Shown: positions 43,712 through 53,167 of the stretch, piece after piece | Layout: every line of letters begins with the position of its first letter | Position numbering within the stretch: position 1 is the first letter of the stretch | DNA from: CAWDNM01 sp964521195 | GTDB taxonomy: Bacteria > Actinomycetota > Coriobacteriia > Anaerosomatales > JAAXUF01 | DNA: 64,000 bases | Direction: 5' to 3' | NCBI GenBank assembly: GCA_964521195.1 | Contig: CAZFRE010000001.1 | Location: forward strand, 124,001-188,000 | The notes under the pieces: model-generated | Told to the model about the DNA's origin: nothing | Databases searched by the model: none | What the model saw: the letters and a program-made list of their open reading frames with translations, nothing else | Made by a program: the position numbers and the translations under genes

Positions 43712-44326
43712 ATGAACGCACCCGACGGCCTTCAGATGGTGAGCGCGAGCGACCGCGACGAGTGGCGCACGTGGCTCGCTTCACATCACCCGTCCGAGAA
43801 GGGCGCGTGGCTCGTCATCCAGAAGAAGGCGAGCCCCGAGCCGGGCGTCACCTACGCGGAGGCGGTCGAAGAGGCGCTGTGCTTCGGGTGGATCGATTCG
43901 CGAGGCAACAAGATCGACGATCGCGCGTACCGCTTGCTGTTCACGCCGCGCAAGCCGGGCAGTATGTGGGCCGCCTCGAACAAGGCTCGGGTCGAGCGCC
44001 TCATCGCCGAGGGGCGCATGACACCGGCCGGGCTCGCGCCGATCGAGGCCGCCAAGGCCGACGGTTCGTGGGATGCATTCAACGACGTCGATGCGCTCGA
44101 GCACCCCGACGACCTGCTCGGCGCGCTGGCGGCGAACCCGGACGCCAAGCGCAACTACGATGCGTTCCCGGACTCGTCAAAGCGCATGATCCTGTACTGG
44201 ATCGCGTCCGCGAAGCGTACCGAGACGCGCGCGAAACGCATCGCGACGACCGTCGAGCTCGCCGCGCGAAACATCCGCGCGAACGAGTGGCGACCGGGCA
44301 ACCGCGGTGACGGGAAAGCGACGTGA
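43712..44326 (+). CDS. YdeI/OmpD-associated family protein
   Basis: 204 residues with the family pattern EWRTWLASHH, GAWLVIQKKAS, TYAEAVEEALCFGWIDSR, then the RLLFTPRKPGSMWAASN segment, and a C-terminal FPDSSKRMILYWIASAKRTE. Members occur in many bacteria; a role in stress or bacteriocin protection has been suggested but is not settled. The ATG at 43712 is the first sensible start; no strong ribosome site. Its TGA overlaps the GTG of the following YaiI-like gene, so the two are coupled. Confidence 0.85.
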   Translation: MNAPDGLQMVSASDRDEWRTWLASHHPSEKGAWLVIQKKASPEPGVTYAEAVEEALCFGWIDSRGNKIDDRAYRLLFTPRKPGSMWAASNKARVERLIAEGRMTPAGLAPIEAAKADGSWDAFNDVDALEHPDDLLGALAANPDAKRNYDAFPDSSKRMILYWIASAKRTETRAKRIATTVELAARNIRANEWRPGNRGDGKAT

Positions 44327-44781
44327 CGACGCTGATCATCGACGCCGACGCCTGCCCGGTGACGCGCGACGCGATCGCCATCGCCCGCAGCCACGGACTA
44401 CACGTGCGCCTCGTCGCGAACCACAACCAGAGCTTCGCCCGGTACGAGGGCCGTGCAGGGGTGGAGTGCATCAACGTGGGCACCGGCGCCGACTCGGCCG
44501 ACTTCGCCATCGTCGAGCAGCTCGAACCGGGCGACGTGGTGGTCACGCAGGACATCGGCCTGGCCGCGATGGTCCTCGGCCGAGGCGCCGCGGCGCTCAG
44601 TCCGCGCGGCCGGATCTTCCACCTGGCGACGATCGACGCCGAGCTCGCCGTCCGCCACGCCGAGAAGAAGCTCCGGCGCGCCGGCGGCCGCCACGGCGGG
44701 CCGTCCAAGTTCGACGACGAGGACCGAGAGCACTTCTGCGAGCAGCTGGAACGGGTCTTGCGGGACGTCCGGACGAGGTAG
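44323..44781 (+). CDS. YaiI/YqxD (UPF0178, DUF188) family protein
   Basis: 152 residues with LIIDADACPV at the N-terminus, GTGADSADFAIVEQLEPGDVV next, VVTQDIGLAAMVL and the basic EKKLRRAGGRHGGPSKF, all hallmarks of the family. It has a PIN-like arrangement of acidic residues, but no activity is established. It is the second gene of a coupled pair with the YdeI-like gene, a pairing seen often enough to be unsurprising. Confidence 0.92.
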   Translation: MTTLIIDADACPVTRDAIAIARSHGLHVRLVANHNQSFARYEGRAGVECINVGTGADSADFAIVEQLEPGDVVVTQDIGLAAMVLGRGAAALSPRGRIFHLATIDAELAVRHAEKKLRRAGGRHGGPSKFDDEDREHFCEQLERVLRDVRTR

Positions 44782-44846
44782 GGGTTGCGTTCGGCGTTAC
44801 CGTGCCGTATCCGTGCGTGCGCTAGCTTTCCGAGTGTCTGGCTCCG

Positions 44847-44852
44847 TATACT
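44847..44852 (+). promoter_or_regulatory. -10 element of the L,D-transpeptidase gene
   Basis: TATACT lies 44 bases before the ATG; no -35 at 16-18 bases. Confidence 0.4.
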
Positions 44853-44895
44853 GGCGACCTGTGGGTCTATCTGCATGTCTCTCTCGGAGGTCTGA

Positions 44896-45924
44896 ATGAA
44901 CCGCTCCATCCGCTCTCGCGCACTCGCTGCGCTCCTTCTCGCAACGGTGCTCGCTCTGGGAGCCGTTCCCGCCTATGCGATGTCCGTCCTCGCGCTGGTG
45001 CACGCGGAGCCGGTTCCGAGCCACGCCCTCATCGGCGGCCAGGACCTCTTCGGGATGGCCGATGCGGATGCGCGCGCGCTGATCGCAAGTACCGCGGTGG
45101 TCCCGCCGGTCGCCGCGATCACCGTCAAGGGTGATGGCCATTCGGTGACACGCACCGGCGACTGGGTCGCGGGCGTCGTCAGCGTCGACGTGGACGCCAT
45201 GCTCCAGCAGGCCTACGACGCGACCGACACGGTCACGCCGTTCGAGCTGTCGCCGCGCTACGCGATCGACTCGGCGGCCGTCTCGGCGGTCAGCGTGACG
45301 CTATCCAAGAAGGTCTATCACAAGGCCGTCGACGCGAAGCGCAAGGTCAAGCGCGGGCATGCGCTCGTCGTCACCAAGGAGAAGGTCGGCCATTCGGTCA
45401 ACAAGGTCACGACCGCGAACCGCATCACCGACGCGATCCGTTCCCAGCTCGCGTCCTCGTCGCCGGAGACCGTCACGGTCGCGGCGTCGATCAAGACGCT
45501 CAAGCCCAAAGTCACCCGCAAGAACATCGGCAAGGCGATCCTCGTGATCTTGCACCACTACCGCATCAAGCTCTACAAGGGCACGAAGGTCGAGGAGACC
45601 TACCGGTGCGCCATCGGCACGCCGAGCCACCCGACCCCTCGCGGCAAGTGGAAGGTCACGGGCAAGGTCAAGAACCCGTCGTGGCACAATCCCGGCAGCG
45701 CGTGGGCCAAGAACATGCCGTCGGTCATCGGACCCGGGCCCAACAACCCGCTCGGGACACGCGCGATCTACCTCAACGCGTCCGGGATCCGTATCCACGG
45801 GACGGCGAAGTGGTGGTCGATCGGGCACGCCGCGAGCCACGGCTGCATGCGCATGAAGCGCGCGGACGTCGAGGACCTGTACCCGCGCGTTCCGGTGGGC
45901 ATCCCGGTCTGGATCGTGAAGTAG
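44896..45924 (+). CDS. Secreted L,D-transpeptidase (YkuD domain)
   Basis: 342 residues with a signal peptide (about 1-28, AYA). An N-terminal region (about 45-205) resembles the peptidoglycan-binding repeats that precede YkuD domains. The YkuD catalytic domain (about 210-342) has IRIHGTAKWWSIGHAASHGCMRM with catalytic Cys317 and the two His. It would form 3-3 cross-links in peptidoglycan or attach proteins to it. An AGG-rich site precedes the ATG. A strong hairpin follows the stop. Confidence 0.93.
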   Translation: MNRSIRSRALAALLLATVLALGAVPAYAMSVLALVHAEPVPSHALIGGQDLFGMADADARALIASTAVVPPVAAITVKGDGHSVTRTGDWVAGVVSVDVDAMLQQAYDATDTVTPFELSPRYAIDSAAVSAVSVTLSKKVYHKAVDAKRKVKRGHALVVTKEKVGHSVNKVTTANRITDAIRSQLASSSPETVTVAASIKTLKPKVTRKNIGKAILVILHHYRIKLYKGTKVEETYRCAIGTPSHPTPRGKWKVTGKVKNPSWHNPGSAWAKNMPSVIGPGPNNPLGTRAIYLNASGIRIHGTAKWWSIGHAASHGCMRMKRADVEDLYPRVPVGIPVWIVK

Positions 45925-45951
45925 GTACGACCCGAATCACACGGGAATGAC

Positions 45952-45977
45952 AGCGGCCGCCCCGAGGGGCGGCCGCT
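45952..45977. terminator. Bidirectional hairpin between the L,D-transpeptidase and the 46005 gene
   Basis: A long GC stem, AGCGGCCGCCCC with GGGGCGGCCGCT, lies between two converging genes and can act in either direction. Confidence 0.8.
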
Positions 45978-46004
45978 TGCGTTGCTGGCCCGGTACCGGC
46001 CGGG

Positions 46005-48785
46005 CTACTTCACCGTCACCGAGTCGTACTTGCTGCTCGTCGTACCGAGATGCCACGTGTCCGGAACGGCGTAGGACTTGAAGCGGTACTTGCCGGCCTT
46101 GAGTGCGAACTTGGCGTAGTAGCGGGTACCCGACTTGTAGTCCCGATTGGGCGCCCACACGTACTTGTAGTACACGTACTTGCCCTTGGAGTTCTTGCGG
46201 TAGATCTTGATCTTCACCGACTTCACGCCGGCCTTGTGCTTGGGCGCCAGGGTCCCGTAGACCGTGTAGGCCTTGTACTTCTTCCAAGTACTCGCGGCAT
46301 GCGGGACGCCAGCGGTGACAGTGTGCCGCTTGAACGTCATCCGGAACGGCGAGAGCGATGATGTCTGGACCTGGACCGTGTGGTTCGTCAGATTCCACGC
46401 GATCGGTGCCAGGTACTCCACACCTCCGTCGTGCAGGTAGTGGGCCACGCGGATGTAGGGCACGTCGGCATCGGGCACGCTCGGGTCGTACGGCAGGTTC
46501 AGGGTCCACACGCTCGCCGTCGAGGAGGTGCCGGTGGACGACACGTCGAGCACGTCGCCGGGCAGCGCGATCGTGTACTTCGGCAGCGGTGGCGCGCCCG
46601 AAGGCGTGACCGTCGTGTCGAATGTGAGCATCGCTCCGCCCGGCCCGAAGTCGTCGAGGCCGCCATCTCCGATGATGCCCGCGAACGACCCGCCGAGCAG
46701 ATCGCCAAGGCCGGACATGAAGCTCACCGGTGCGGGAACGAGCACGCTCGCGTACTTGTGCTCGAGCCCGGCAAGGTCGAACTCCCAACTGCCGCCACCA
46801 CGGCCGAAGTAGTCGTTGTAGTTGAGCTTGTAGTGACCGGCGGGGAGTACCTTCGAGAGCTTCTCGAAGGTGCCGCCCGTGGTGTAGCCGGAGTCGATCT
46901 CGAACCACGAACCCTTGTACTGGTACATGACATCGCACCACACCGCACCCGTGGGATAGGTCGGTCCACTCGCGTGCAGGCCTACGTAACCACCCGGCAC
47001 GATCGTCTCGTCGATGCTTCCCGTGGTGGCACCCGCCGTGACGGCGATGGGCGTGTGGTCGGTCACCGGTGCGCCGACAAGGTTGTTGAGCGAGTCGACG
47101 AACGGCTGGCCCTTGTACGTGCGGCGGTTGTAGTCCTTGTACTTGATGGGCAGCGCCCACCCCGGGTTGTAGTCCGGGTTCACGTTGAGCTTGTAGTCGC
47201 TGCCGGTGGGCAGCCCACCGATCTCGTAGCTTCCGCTGCCATCGGTCAGCGTCGACCAGTACTCCGAGCCGGTCCACGCGATCGTACCGTAGGAGGGATC
47301 GAACGCCTTGTGCAGTACCCACACCGCGCAGCCGGGGACCGGCGTACCCTCCTCGTCGCGGATCGTGCCGGTGATCTTGCCGCCCACCTGCATCGACACG
47401 TTCTTGCTGACTGAAGCTCCCGAAGGCGGCGTGATGGTCGCCTCTTGGGACACGTGCTTGTAGGGAACCGCCGGCGGATCGGCCATGTCGGACCATTCCA
47501 CCTTCATCTTGTTGCCGCTGTAGCCGGTCGTCTTCGGGAGTCGGATGAGATACCTGCCCTCACCTGCACCATTGGACGGGACCCGGCGGAAGAAGTCGGG
47601 CCACGACGAGGACGGATCGATCTTGGACGCCAGCACCCATGCGGTTGTGTTGGTGCCCGACCCGGCCTCGGTGAGTGTGCCGGTGAGTGCGTACGAGTCT
47701 GCCACCGGGTCGAGTGCGCGGGTCACGTACTCGTCCGGCCCGCCCGAGACGGTGGTGATCGGCGTGACCGTCAGGTCGTGATACATGGCCATGCCGGCGC
47801 TCTCATCCGCGAAGACGAGATCCCACATGCCCGGCGGCACGTAGGCGCGGCCCCAGCCGTCGTAGTCGAGTTGCCAAGCGTACGCCTTCGCCCAGTCGGT
47901 CACTCCGGTCGGGTACAAGAAGACAGGAACCTGACCGATGTTGAAGCTGGTCCCGCCGTAGGCCTCGTGCGCGCTGGCGACGACGCGCTCCCCGCGTTGC
48001 ATCTCGAGCGTCCCCGCGTTGAAGGTCTCGCCCGGATCAAGCATGAAGTCGTCGATCGTCGCCTCCGTCACAGGGTCGCCCTCCGCCGACCAGCCCGAGT
48101 ACGGTCTGATGTCCGCGTCCTCGGGCACGTAGGGGTCCGAGCCGGAGTAGGAGACCACGCAGATTCCCAGCGGACAGTTGGTGACCGCGAAGCTTCCGTC
48201 AGCACCGCTCGTGCCCCATCTTGTCTGGTAGAAGCCTCCGTCCTCGATCTCCACCTTGATGCGGGAGCCCGCCACCGGGGTCGTGCCGTCCATCACGTGG
48301 CCGGTCACCGTTCCCGAGCGGTCGAGGTAGATCGTGCCGGCGTCTTCGGTGGTGCCGGCCATGATCGTACGGCGCGTGTCGAAGTAGGGCTCGACCCAAT
48401 CGTTCTGCATCCACGGGTCGACGCTCTCGTAGTCAGCCCCGACGATCGAGCTCTCGGGCTCGTTGACCGTCATGCTGTACGTACCTTGGATCACGTCGGT
48501 GATGACGAATCGACCGCTCGCATCAGTCACCGCGGTCTGCATGAAGCTCGTGTTCCACGGGTCCCAAGGCGCCGGCTCGGACGTCTCGCCGCTGACGCGT
48601 ACGAGCACGCCCTCGATCGGCACGACCGGTGGCGCCGCGGTCATCACGTACCCGGTGATGGTCGCGGGCAGTGACGGCCCGGACGCGGACGCACCCACGA
48701 CACTCCCCAGCAGCGCGATGAGCGCGATCGCCGAGATGAAGAGCCCGCGTGCGAACACACGTCCGACGAGCGGTGAACGAGTCAC
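46005..48785 (-). CDS. Large secreted protein with carboxypeptidase-regulatory-like repeats
   Basis: 926 residues: signal peptide (about 1-35, GASASG), then repeated Ig-like carboxypeptidase-regulatory domains (pattern ITGYVM...PIEGVLVRV...TDASGRFVITDV, then VTGHVMDGTTPVAGS, then ITGTIRDEEGTPVPGC). A beta-rich region and a C-terminal module of about 90 residues follow, ending VTVK, like two other secreted proteins in the window. No enzyme motif. It probably forms a surface stalk or adhesin-like structure. GTG 48785 is selected because AAGGGGG lies upstream and the signal peptide starts there; the open frame extends upstream without one. Confidence 0.85.
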   Translation of the reverse strand: MTRSPLVGRVFARGLFISAIALIALLGSVVGASASGPSLPATITGYVMTAAPPVVPIEGVLVRVSGETSEPAPWDPWNTSFMQTAVTDASGRFVITDVIQGTYSMTVNEPESSIVGADYESVDPWMQNDWVEPYFDTRRTIMAGTTEDAGTIYLDRSGTVTGHVMDGTTPVAGSRIKVEIEDGGFYQTRWGTSGADGSFAVTNCPLGICVVSYSGSDPYVPEDADIRPYSGWSAEGDPVTEATIDDFMLDPGETFNAGTLEMQRGERVVASAHEAYGGTSFNIGQVPVFLYPTGVTDWAKAYAWQLDYDGWGRAYVPPGMWDLVFADESAGMAMYHDLTVTPITTVSGGPDEYVTRALDPVADSYALTGTLTEAGSGTNTTAWVLASKIDPSSSWPDFFRRVPSNGAGEGRYLIRLPKTTGYSGNKMKVEWSDMADPPAVPYKHVSQEATITPPSGASVSKNVSMQVGGKITGTIRDEEGTPVPGCAVWVLHKAFDPSYGTIAWTGSEYWSTLTDGSGSYEIGGLPTGSDYKLNVNPDYNPGWALPIKYKDYNRRTYKGQPFVDSLNNLVGAPVTDHTPIAVTAGATTGSIDETIVPGGYVGLHASGPTYPTGAVWCDVMYQYKGSWFEIDSGYTTGGTFEKLSKVLPAGHYKLNYNDYFGRGGGSWEFDLAGLEHKYASVLVPAPVSFMSGLGDLLGGSFAGIIGDGGLDDFGPGGAMLTFDTTVTPSGAPPLPKYTIALPGDVLDVSSTGTSSTASVWTLNLPYDPSVPDADVPYIRVAHYLHDGGVEYLAPIAWNLTNHTVQVQTSSLSPFRMTFKRHTVTAGVPHAASTWKKYKAYTVYGTLAPKHKAGVKSVKIKIYRKNSKGKYVYYKYVWAPNRDYKSGTRYYAKFALKAGKYRFKSYAVPDTWHLGTTSSKYDSVTVK

Positions 48786-48928
48786 GGTGGTCCCCCTTCG
48801 CTTGTGCTCGTGACGAGCCGAACGGCGGCGAGTCACGACCCCTTCGCCGGCGGCATCTGAGCACGGTGCGCGTAGGGCGCTGCGCGCCGTCGGCAGCCTC
48901 AAGTATATGCCCCTGGAGGTGGGCTCAG

Positions 48929-49576
48929 CTACGGGGTGAGCGGCTTGGCCTGCGCGAGGACGGGCACGAGCTGCTCGTCTTGAGGCGTGAACGTGATCGT
49001 GCCGGTGAAATGGCCGCCGGCGGCCAGGTCGCCGCCATCAGACGCGTTCATCACGAGCAGCAGCGGCACCTTCGCGAGCCTGTCCAGGTTCGGCGCCTCT
49101 CCGACGGGGGTGTACTTCGTGATCGTCACCACGAGCGTCTGACCGAGCCTCGAGGCCGGGCCGTATCCCCAGGGCTTGAAGTTGATGCGATACCGGGTGC
49201 CCTCAGGGAGCAGCTCGGAGGAGACGCCCGAGACGAGCCCCGCGGGCGCGGATGCAAGCGGGTGGAGTCGGTCCCCGTCCGCCGCGACGCCTTCCGGTGA
49301 GATGCGGGCCAGCGGCGTGCCGCCGGGGAGCGGTGCGACCGGCCGGGGAGCCGACGTGGAGTCCGATGACGCGTGCGGCGCCGAGGTCGCCGCGCTCGCT
49401 TCGACCGCGGGCGTCGGCCCGCCTGCTTGCGGCTGGGCGGTCTCGGCGGTCGCTGTGGGACCGGGTTGCTCGGCGGGTGAGGGTGTGTCCTTTCGCATCA
49501 TCGCGTACTGCCCGGCGACGATCAGCGCTCCGCCGATCACGAGCGCGCCCGCGACCAGCACCCACTTCCTCTGCAT
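48929..49576 (-). CDS. Membrane-anchored extracytoplasmic protein, unknown function
   Basis: 215 residues with an N-terminal membrane helix (about 5-24), a Pro/Ala/Thr-rich linker (about 33-85) and a beta-rich C-terminal domain (about 95-215). GGAGGA lies before ATG 49574-49576. No family recognised. It lies 20 bases downstream of the O-antigen-ligase/TPR gene on the same strand and may be co-transcribed with it, which hints at a role in surface polymer assembly (inference). Confidence 0.7.
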   Translation of the reverse strand: MQRKWVLVAGALVIGGALIVAGQYAMMRKDTPSPAEQPGPTATAETAQPQAGGPTPAVEASAATSAPHASSDSTSAPRPVAPLPGGTPLARISPEGVAADGDRLHPLASAPAGLVSGVSSELLPEGTRYRINFKPWGYGPASRLGQTLVVTITKYTPVGEAPNLDRLAKVPLLLVMNASDGGDLAAGGHFTGTITFTPQDEQLVPVLAQAKPLTP

Positions 49577-49596
49577 CCGAATCCTCCGCGTCGGTT

Positions 49597-51531
49597 TCAG
49601 CGGCCCTGTGCTGCATCGAGTTCCGCGGCGCGGGCCTTCGCCTTGGCCGCATCCTCCGACCTGCCGAGACGCTCGTAGAGCTGTGCGAGCGAGCTCCACG
49701 CCTGTACGTTGTCTGGAGCATAGCGCACGGCCCGCTCGAACGCCGCGACCGCACCTGCGTTATCGCCCAGACCCGCGAGCGCCGTCGCCTTCGCCGACCA
49801 GCGGTAGCCGTTCTCCGGGTCCAGGTCGACGGCGCGTTCGGTCAGCGGCAGCGCCGTCGCGAGGAACGACGTGTCGCGCGACGCGACGCCGGCGGCCACG
49901 TACAGCTCGCCATGTTGCGCCGCGAGCAGCGGATCGAGCGGGAGACGCGCGACCGCCTCACCGAAGCCCTCGGCACCGCCGGCTACCGCCGATGAGTCCC
50001 CGCGCGCCGCTGCGAGCGTCGCGACCCGGCCGCGCGCCCACGACATCGCGGGCTCCCACGGCGCGAGCTGTCTCGCGATGAGGAGCTCCCGGCGCGCGTC
50101 ATCCCACGGCCGCCCAGCGCCGACGGCCGCGAATGCAGCAGCCACGTGGCGGTCGGCGATGACGAGCCCGGCCGAGAGCAGCGCGAGCGCGACCAGGCCG
50201 CACGCGAGGGTTGCTGCGGCGATCCGTGCGGCCGAGGTCGCCCGGTCGCTCGCGGTGCGCGCAGCGGCGGCCCCGGCGGGCGTCGGCGCCCCAAGCGCGA
50301 GCGCGATCGCCAGCGCGAGGAGCGACGCGGTATCGAGCGTCGCGAAGTGGAACTGCAGTGCGACCGCGCCGCCGACGATGACCGCGGCGAGCGCCGGTCC
50401 CGCGTGCGGCCACGCACGACCTCGGGTGCGCGCCGCCGCGAGCACCGCCTCGCCGAGCAGCCACGCGAGTGCGAGCGCAGCGAGCGCGCCGGCCGAGGTC
50501 GCCGCCGAGACGAAGAGGTTGTGCGGGTCGTCGAGCACCTGGACGCCGGTCTCACCGGCTTGGGTGGCCGCGGAGCGGCGCGGCGGGAAGGCGTAGCGGA
50601 AGCTCGCGGGTCCGAATCCGAGCAGCGGACGCTCGGCGGCCAGGCGTGTCGCCTGGCTCCACACCGCCAGCCGCCACGCGACCGTCCCGCTGTCTGTGCG
50701 TAGCGTGGCGCCGAGGCGGGTCGCGGCGTTGGGGACGAGCAGGGCCGTGAGCGCCACTGCCGCGACCGCCACGCCGGTAGCCACGGCCGCCAGCCGCACC
50801 CTGCGGGCGCGCGTGAGATCGCGGGCCTCGAGGACAAGCCAGGTGATCGCGCAGGCGGCCGCGCCGGCCCACGCGCCGCGCGAGAGCGCGGTCGCGAGGG
50901 CCACGCCCCCGGAGGTGACTGCCAGCCAGGCGGCGGTGCGCCACGCGCCCCGCTCGGCACGCGCCGACGCGACGGCGAACGGCACTGCGAGGCAGAGGTA
51001 GACGCCCAGGTTTGACGCGTTGCCGAGCGTGGCGCGCACCCGGCGCACGAGCAGGACGCGCTCGGCGGCGACCGGGTCCAACCCGACGAACTGCGCCAGC
51101 GCGTAGGCGCCGACGAGCAGCAGCACCACGGTGGCGGCGCGGCCGGTGAGACTCCACAGGCGCCCGCCGTCATCGGCGAGTGAGTACCCGGCGAGCCCCA
51201 GCCATGCGCTTGCGAGCAGGAGTGCGAGCCCTTGGTACTCGGGGTAGTGCCCGGTCAGCGACTGCGACGCATCGACCGACGTGATCGTGGAAAGCCCGGC
51301 GAGTCCCACCAGCGCAAGCGCCGGCCAGACGCCCCGCTGGGCGACGGCTCGGCGGAGTGCGGCTGTCAGCAACGTGGGATTCGCCGTGAAGCCGACCGCG
51401 ATGAGCGCGCACGCAGTGAGAAGGACCGTGAGCTTCACGGGCCCGAACGGATCGTAGCCGCCGGGCAGCATCGTCACCGCCACGCCGAACGCGCCGACGA
51501 GTGTGCCTGCTGTTACGAGCTTCTCGCCCAT
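49597..51531 (-). CDS. O-antigen ligase-like membrane protein with C-terminal TPR region (second copy)
   Basis: 644 residues, same plan as the protein at 3602-5539: about a dozen helices in residues 8-470, the loop VAWRLAVWSQATRLAAERPLL then GFGPASFRYAFP, and a soluble TPR tail (DLDPENGYRWSAKATALAGLGD). The N-terminal PFGPVKLTVL also matches the first copy's PFGPPKLAML. It likely polymerises or ligates a surface glycan. ATG 51531 begins eight bases after the stop of the diguanylate cyclase gene but has a weak ribosome site; GTG 51561, overlapping that gene, is an alternative. Confidence 0.85.
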   Translation of the reverse strand: MGEKLVTAGTLVGAFGVAVTMLPGGYDPFGPVKLTVLLTACALIAVGFTANPTLLTAALRRAVAQRGVWPALALVGLAGLSTITSVDASQSLTGHYPEYQGLALLLASAWLGLAGYSLADDGGRLWSLTGRAATVVLLLVGAYALAQFVGLDPVAAERVLLVRRVRATLGNASNLGVYLCLAVPFAVASARAERGAWRTAAWLAVTSGGVALATALSRGAWAGAAACAITWLVLEARDLTRARRVRLAAVATGVAVAAVALTALLVPNAATRLGATLRTDSGTVAWRLAVWSQATRLAAERPLLGFGPASFRYAFPPRRSAATQAGETGVQVLDDPHNLFVSAATSAGALAALALAWLLGEAVLAAARTRGRAWPHAGPALAAVIVGGAVALQFHFATLDTASLLALAIALALGAPTPAGAAAARTASDRATSAARIAAATLACGLVALALLSAGLVIADRHVAAAFAAVGAGRPWDDARRELLIARQLAPWEPAMSWARGRVATLAAARGDSSAVAGGAEGFGEAVARLPLDPLLAAQHGELYVAAGVASRDTSFLATALPLTERAVDLDPENGYRWSAKATALAGLGDNAGAVAAFERAVRYAPDNVQAWSSLAQLYERLGRSEDAAKAKARAAELDAAQGR

Positions 51532-51538
51532 CCCGTGG

Positions 51539-53017
51539 TCAGCCGATGCGGAACCCATCACGCCCCGCTCGTTTCACCTGGTACATCGCCATATCCGCCC
51601 TCTCGAGCAACCGGTCAGCGGTGGTGGCACCGTCGCTGGACAGCCCCACACCGATGCTCGCGGTGACCGTGACGACGCGCCCCTCCACCTCGAACGGCTC
51701 GCGCATCGCCGCGAGTATCTTATCGGCGACGACCTCGACCTGCTCGGGTGAGGCGAGGTCCGGCATCAGCACCGTGAACTCATCGCCGCCAAACCGTGCG
51801 ACCGTGTCCGTCTCGCGCGCGGCGGCTCGAAGCCGCGTGCCGACGGCGACCAGCAGCGCATCCCCGAACGAGTGCCCCAAGCGGTCGTTGATGGGTTTGA
51901 AGTCGTCGAGATCGATGAAGAGCAGCGCGACGGTCGTACCTCGGCGGCGGGCGCCCGCGAGGGCCATCTCGAGCCGGTCGAACAGGAGCTTCCTGTTGGG
52001 CAGTGACGTGAGCTCGTCGTGGAAGGCCATCCGGTGCATCTCGGCGTGCGCGCGTCGCCGGGCCGTGACGTCGCTGAAGAACACGGCCATCGACCCGTCG
52101 GCGATCTGGAACGCGTTCATCTCGAGCAGGCCCCGTCGACCCTCCGAGTAGAACGCGACCGACTCGGTGTGAAACGTTCCGCCCTCACGGGCGATCTCTT
52201 CGAATCGGACGAGAGGCGTGGTGCCTGTCAGGGATTCGAGCGCCGTCTCGAGCCGCTTGCCGATCAGGGCGCCTTCGTCGACGCCGAGAAGTTCGCCGGC
52301 TGCCCGGTTCATGTGGGTGATCGTCAGGCCGCGCGCGCCGGACAACTCGGCCACCAGCGCTCCGAACGGCGCGCTGCCCACGACGTCGAGCAGCCGCCGC
52401 TCGGCCGCGCGGCGCTGCGCACCCTCCTGGGCGGCACGGTCGCGTGCGCGCTGCACGCTGACCGCGATCACGCCCTGCAGCGCGCCGAGGGCGATGAAGT
52501 ACACGGCGTACGTCGCCCCTGCGGTGATCGGCGTGAGCTGCACGGAGTTGGGCGGCAGGAAGCCGGCGATGCTCGCCCACATGAGGAGCGCGATCGACGC
52601 GACGCCCGCCGCCGCCGTGACGACACCCCAGCGCCATCCCTTGACGGCGCCTGCGAGGATGACGATGACGAACAGCGACACGACCGCAGCCGACCGCAGC
52701 CCGCCGGTGTTCCAGATGATGTTGAAGAACAGCAGCCAGTTCGTCGCGAGAAGCCACAGGCTGGCCGCGGTGACCTGCCGTATCCGGACGAGCAGTATCC
52801 CGCCGACGGCGATGACCACCTGCCACAGCGCGATCGTGAGCGCCGCGCGGGCAAGCTCCGGCACCAGCCACGCGACGATGAAGAGCAGCGGCAGCACCAC
52901 CAGCAGCAACGACCACGAGATGGCGTACAGGCCGCCGGCGACCGACGCGTCGTTCTCGTCATCGAAGTCGGGGGGCACCGGTGGGCGTACGAGCGGCGAT
53001 TCTCGGCGCGTCCGCAT
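51539..53017 (-). CDS. Membrane diguanylate cyclase (5-6 TM, PAS, GGDEF)
   Basis: 492 residues: about six membrane helices (about 28-190), a PAS domain (about 205-320) and a GGDEF domain (about 325-490). The active site RFGGDEF is intact, and RETD five residues upstream matches the inhibitory I-site. It should make c-di-GMP with product feedback. The ATG follows GGGGGTGAG. It is directly upstream of the second O-antigen-ligase/TPR gene, probably in one transcript, which suggests c-di-GMP-linked surface polymer production. Confidence 0.93.
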   Translation of the reverse strand: MRTRRESPLVRPPVPPDFDDENDASVAGGLYAISWSLLLVVLPLLFIVAWLVPELARAALTIALWQVVIAVGGILLVRIRQVTAASLWLLATNWLLFFNIIWNTGGLRSAAVVSLFVIVILAGAVKGWRWGVVTAAAGVASIALLMWASIAGFLPPNSVQLTPITAGATYAVYFIALGALQGVIAVSVQRARDRAAQEGAQRRAAERRLLDVVGSAPFGALVAELSGARGLTITHMNRAAGELLGVDEGALIGKRLETALESLTGTTPLVRFEEIAREGGTFHTESVAFYSEGRRGLLEMNAFQIADGSMAVFFSDVTARRRAHAEMHRMAFHDELTSLPNRKLLFDRLEMALAGARRRGTTVALLFIDLDDFKPINDRLGHSFGDALLVAVGTRLRAAARETDTVARFGGDEFTVLMPDLASPEQVEVVADKILAAMREPFEVEGRVVTVTASIGVGLSSDGATTADRLLERADMAMYQVKRAGRDGFRIG

Positions 53018-53167
53018 TGCTCACCCCCAAAGCGTCGTGCGGGTGACCCCGCCTGCTGCTGTCTCACAACCTTAGCGCACCCGGTGCGGATGCGCTGCCG
53101 AGCAGGTGTCTGCCGAACCTGCGATAAGCTGCAACCACTACACGCTCGCGTTCGCGGAGGCCATCGC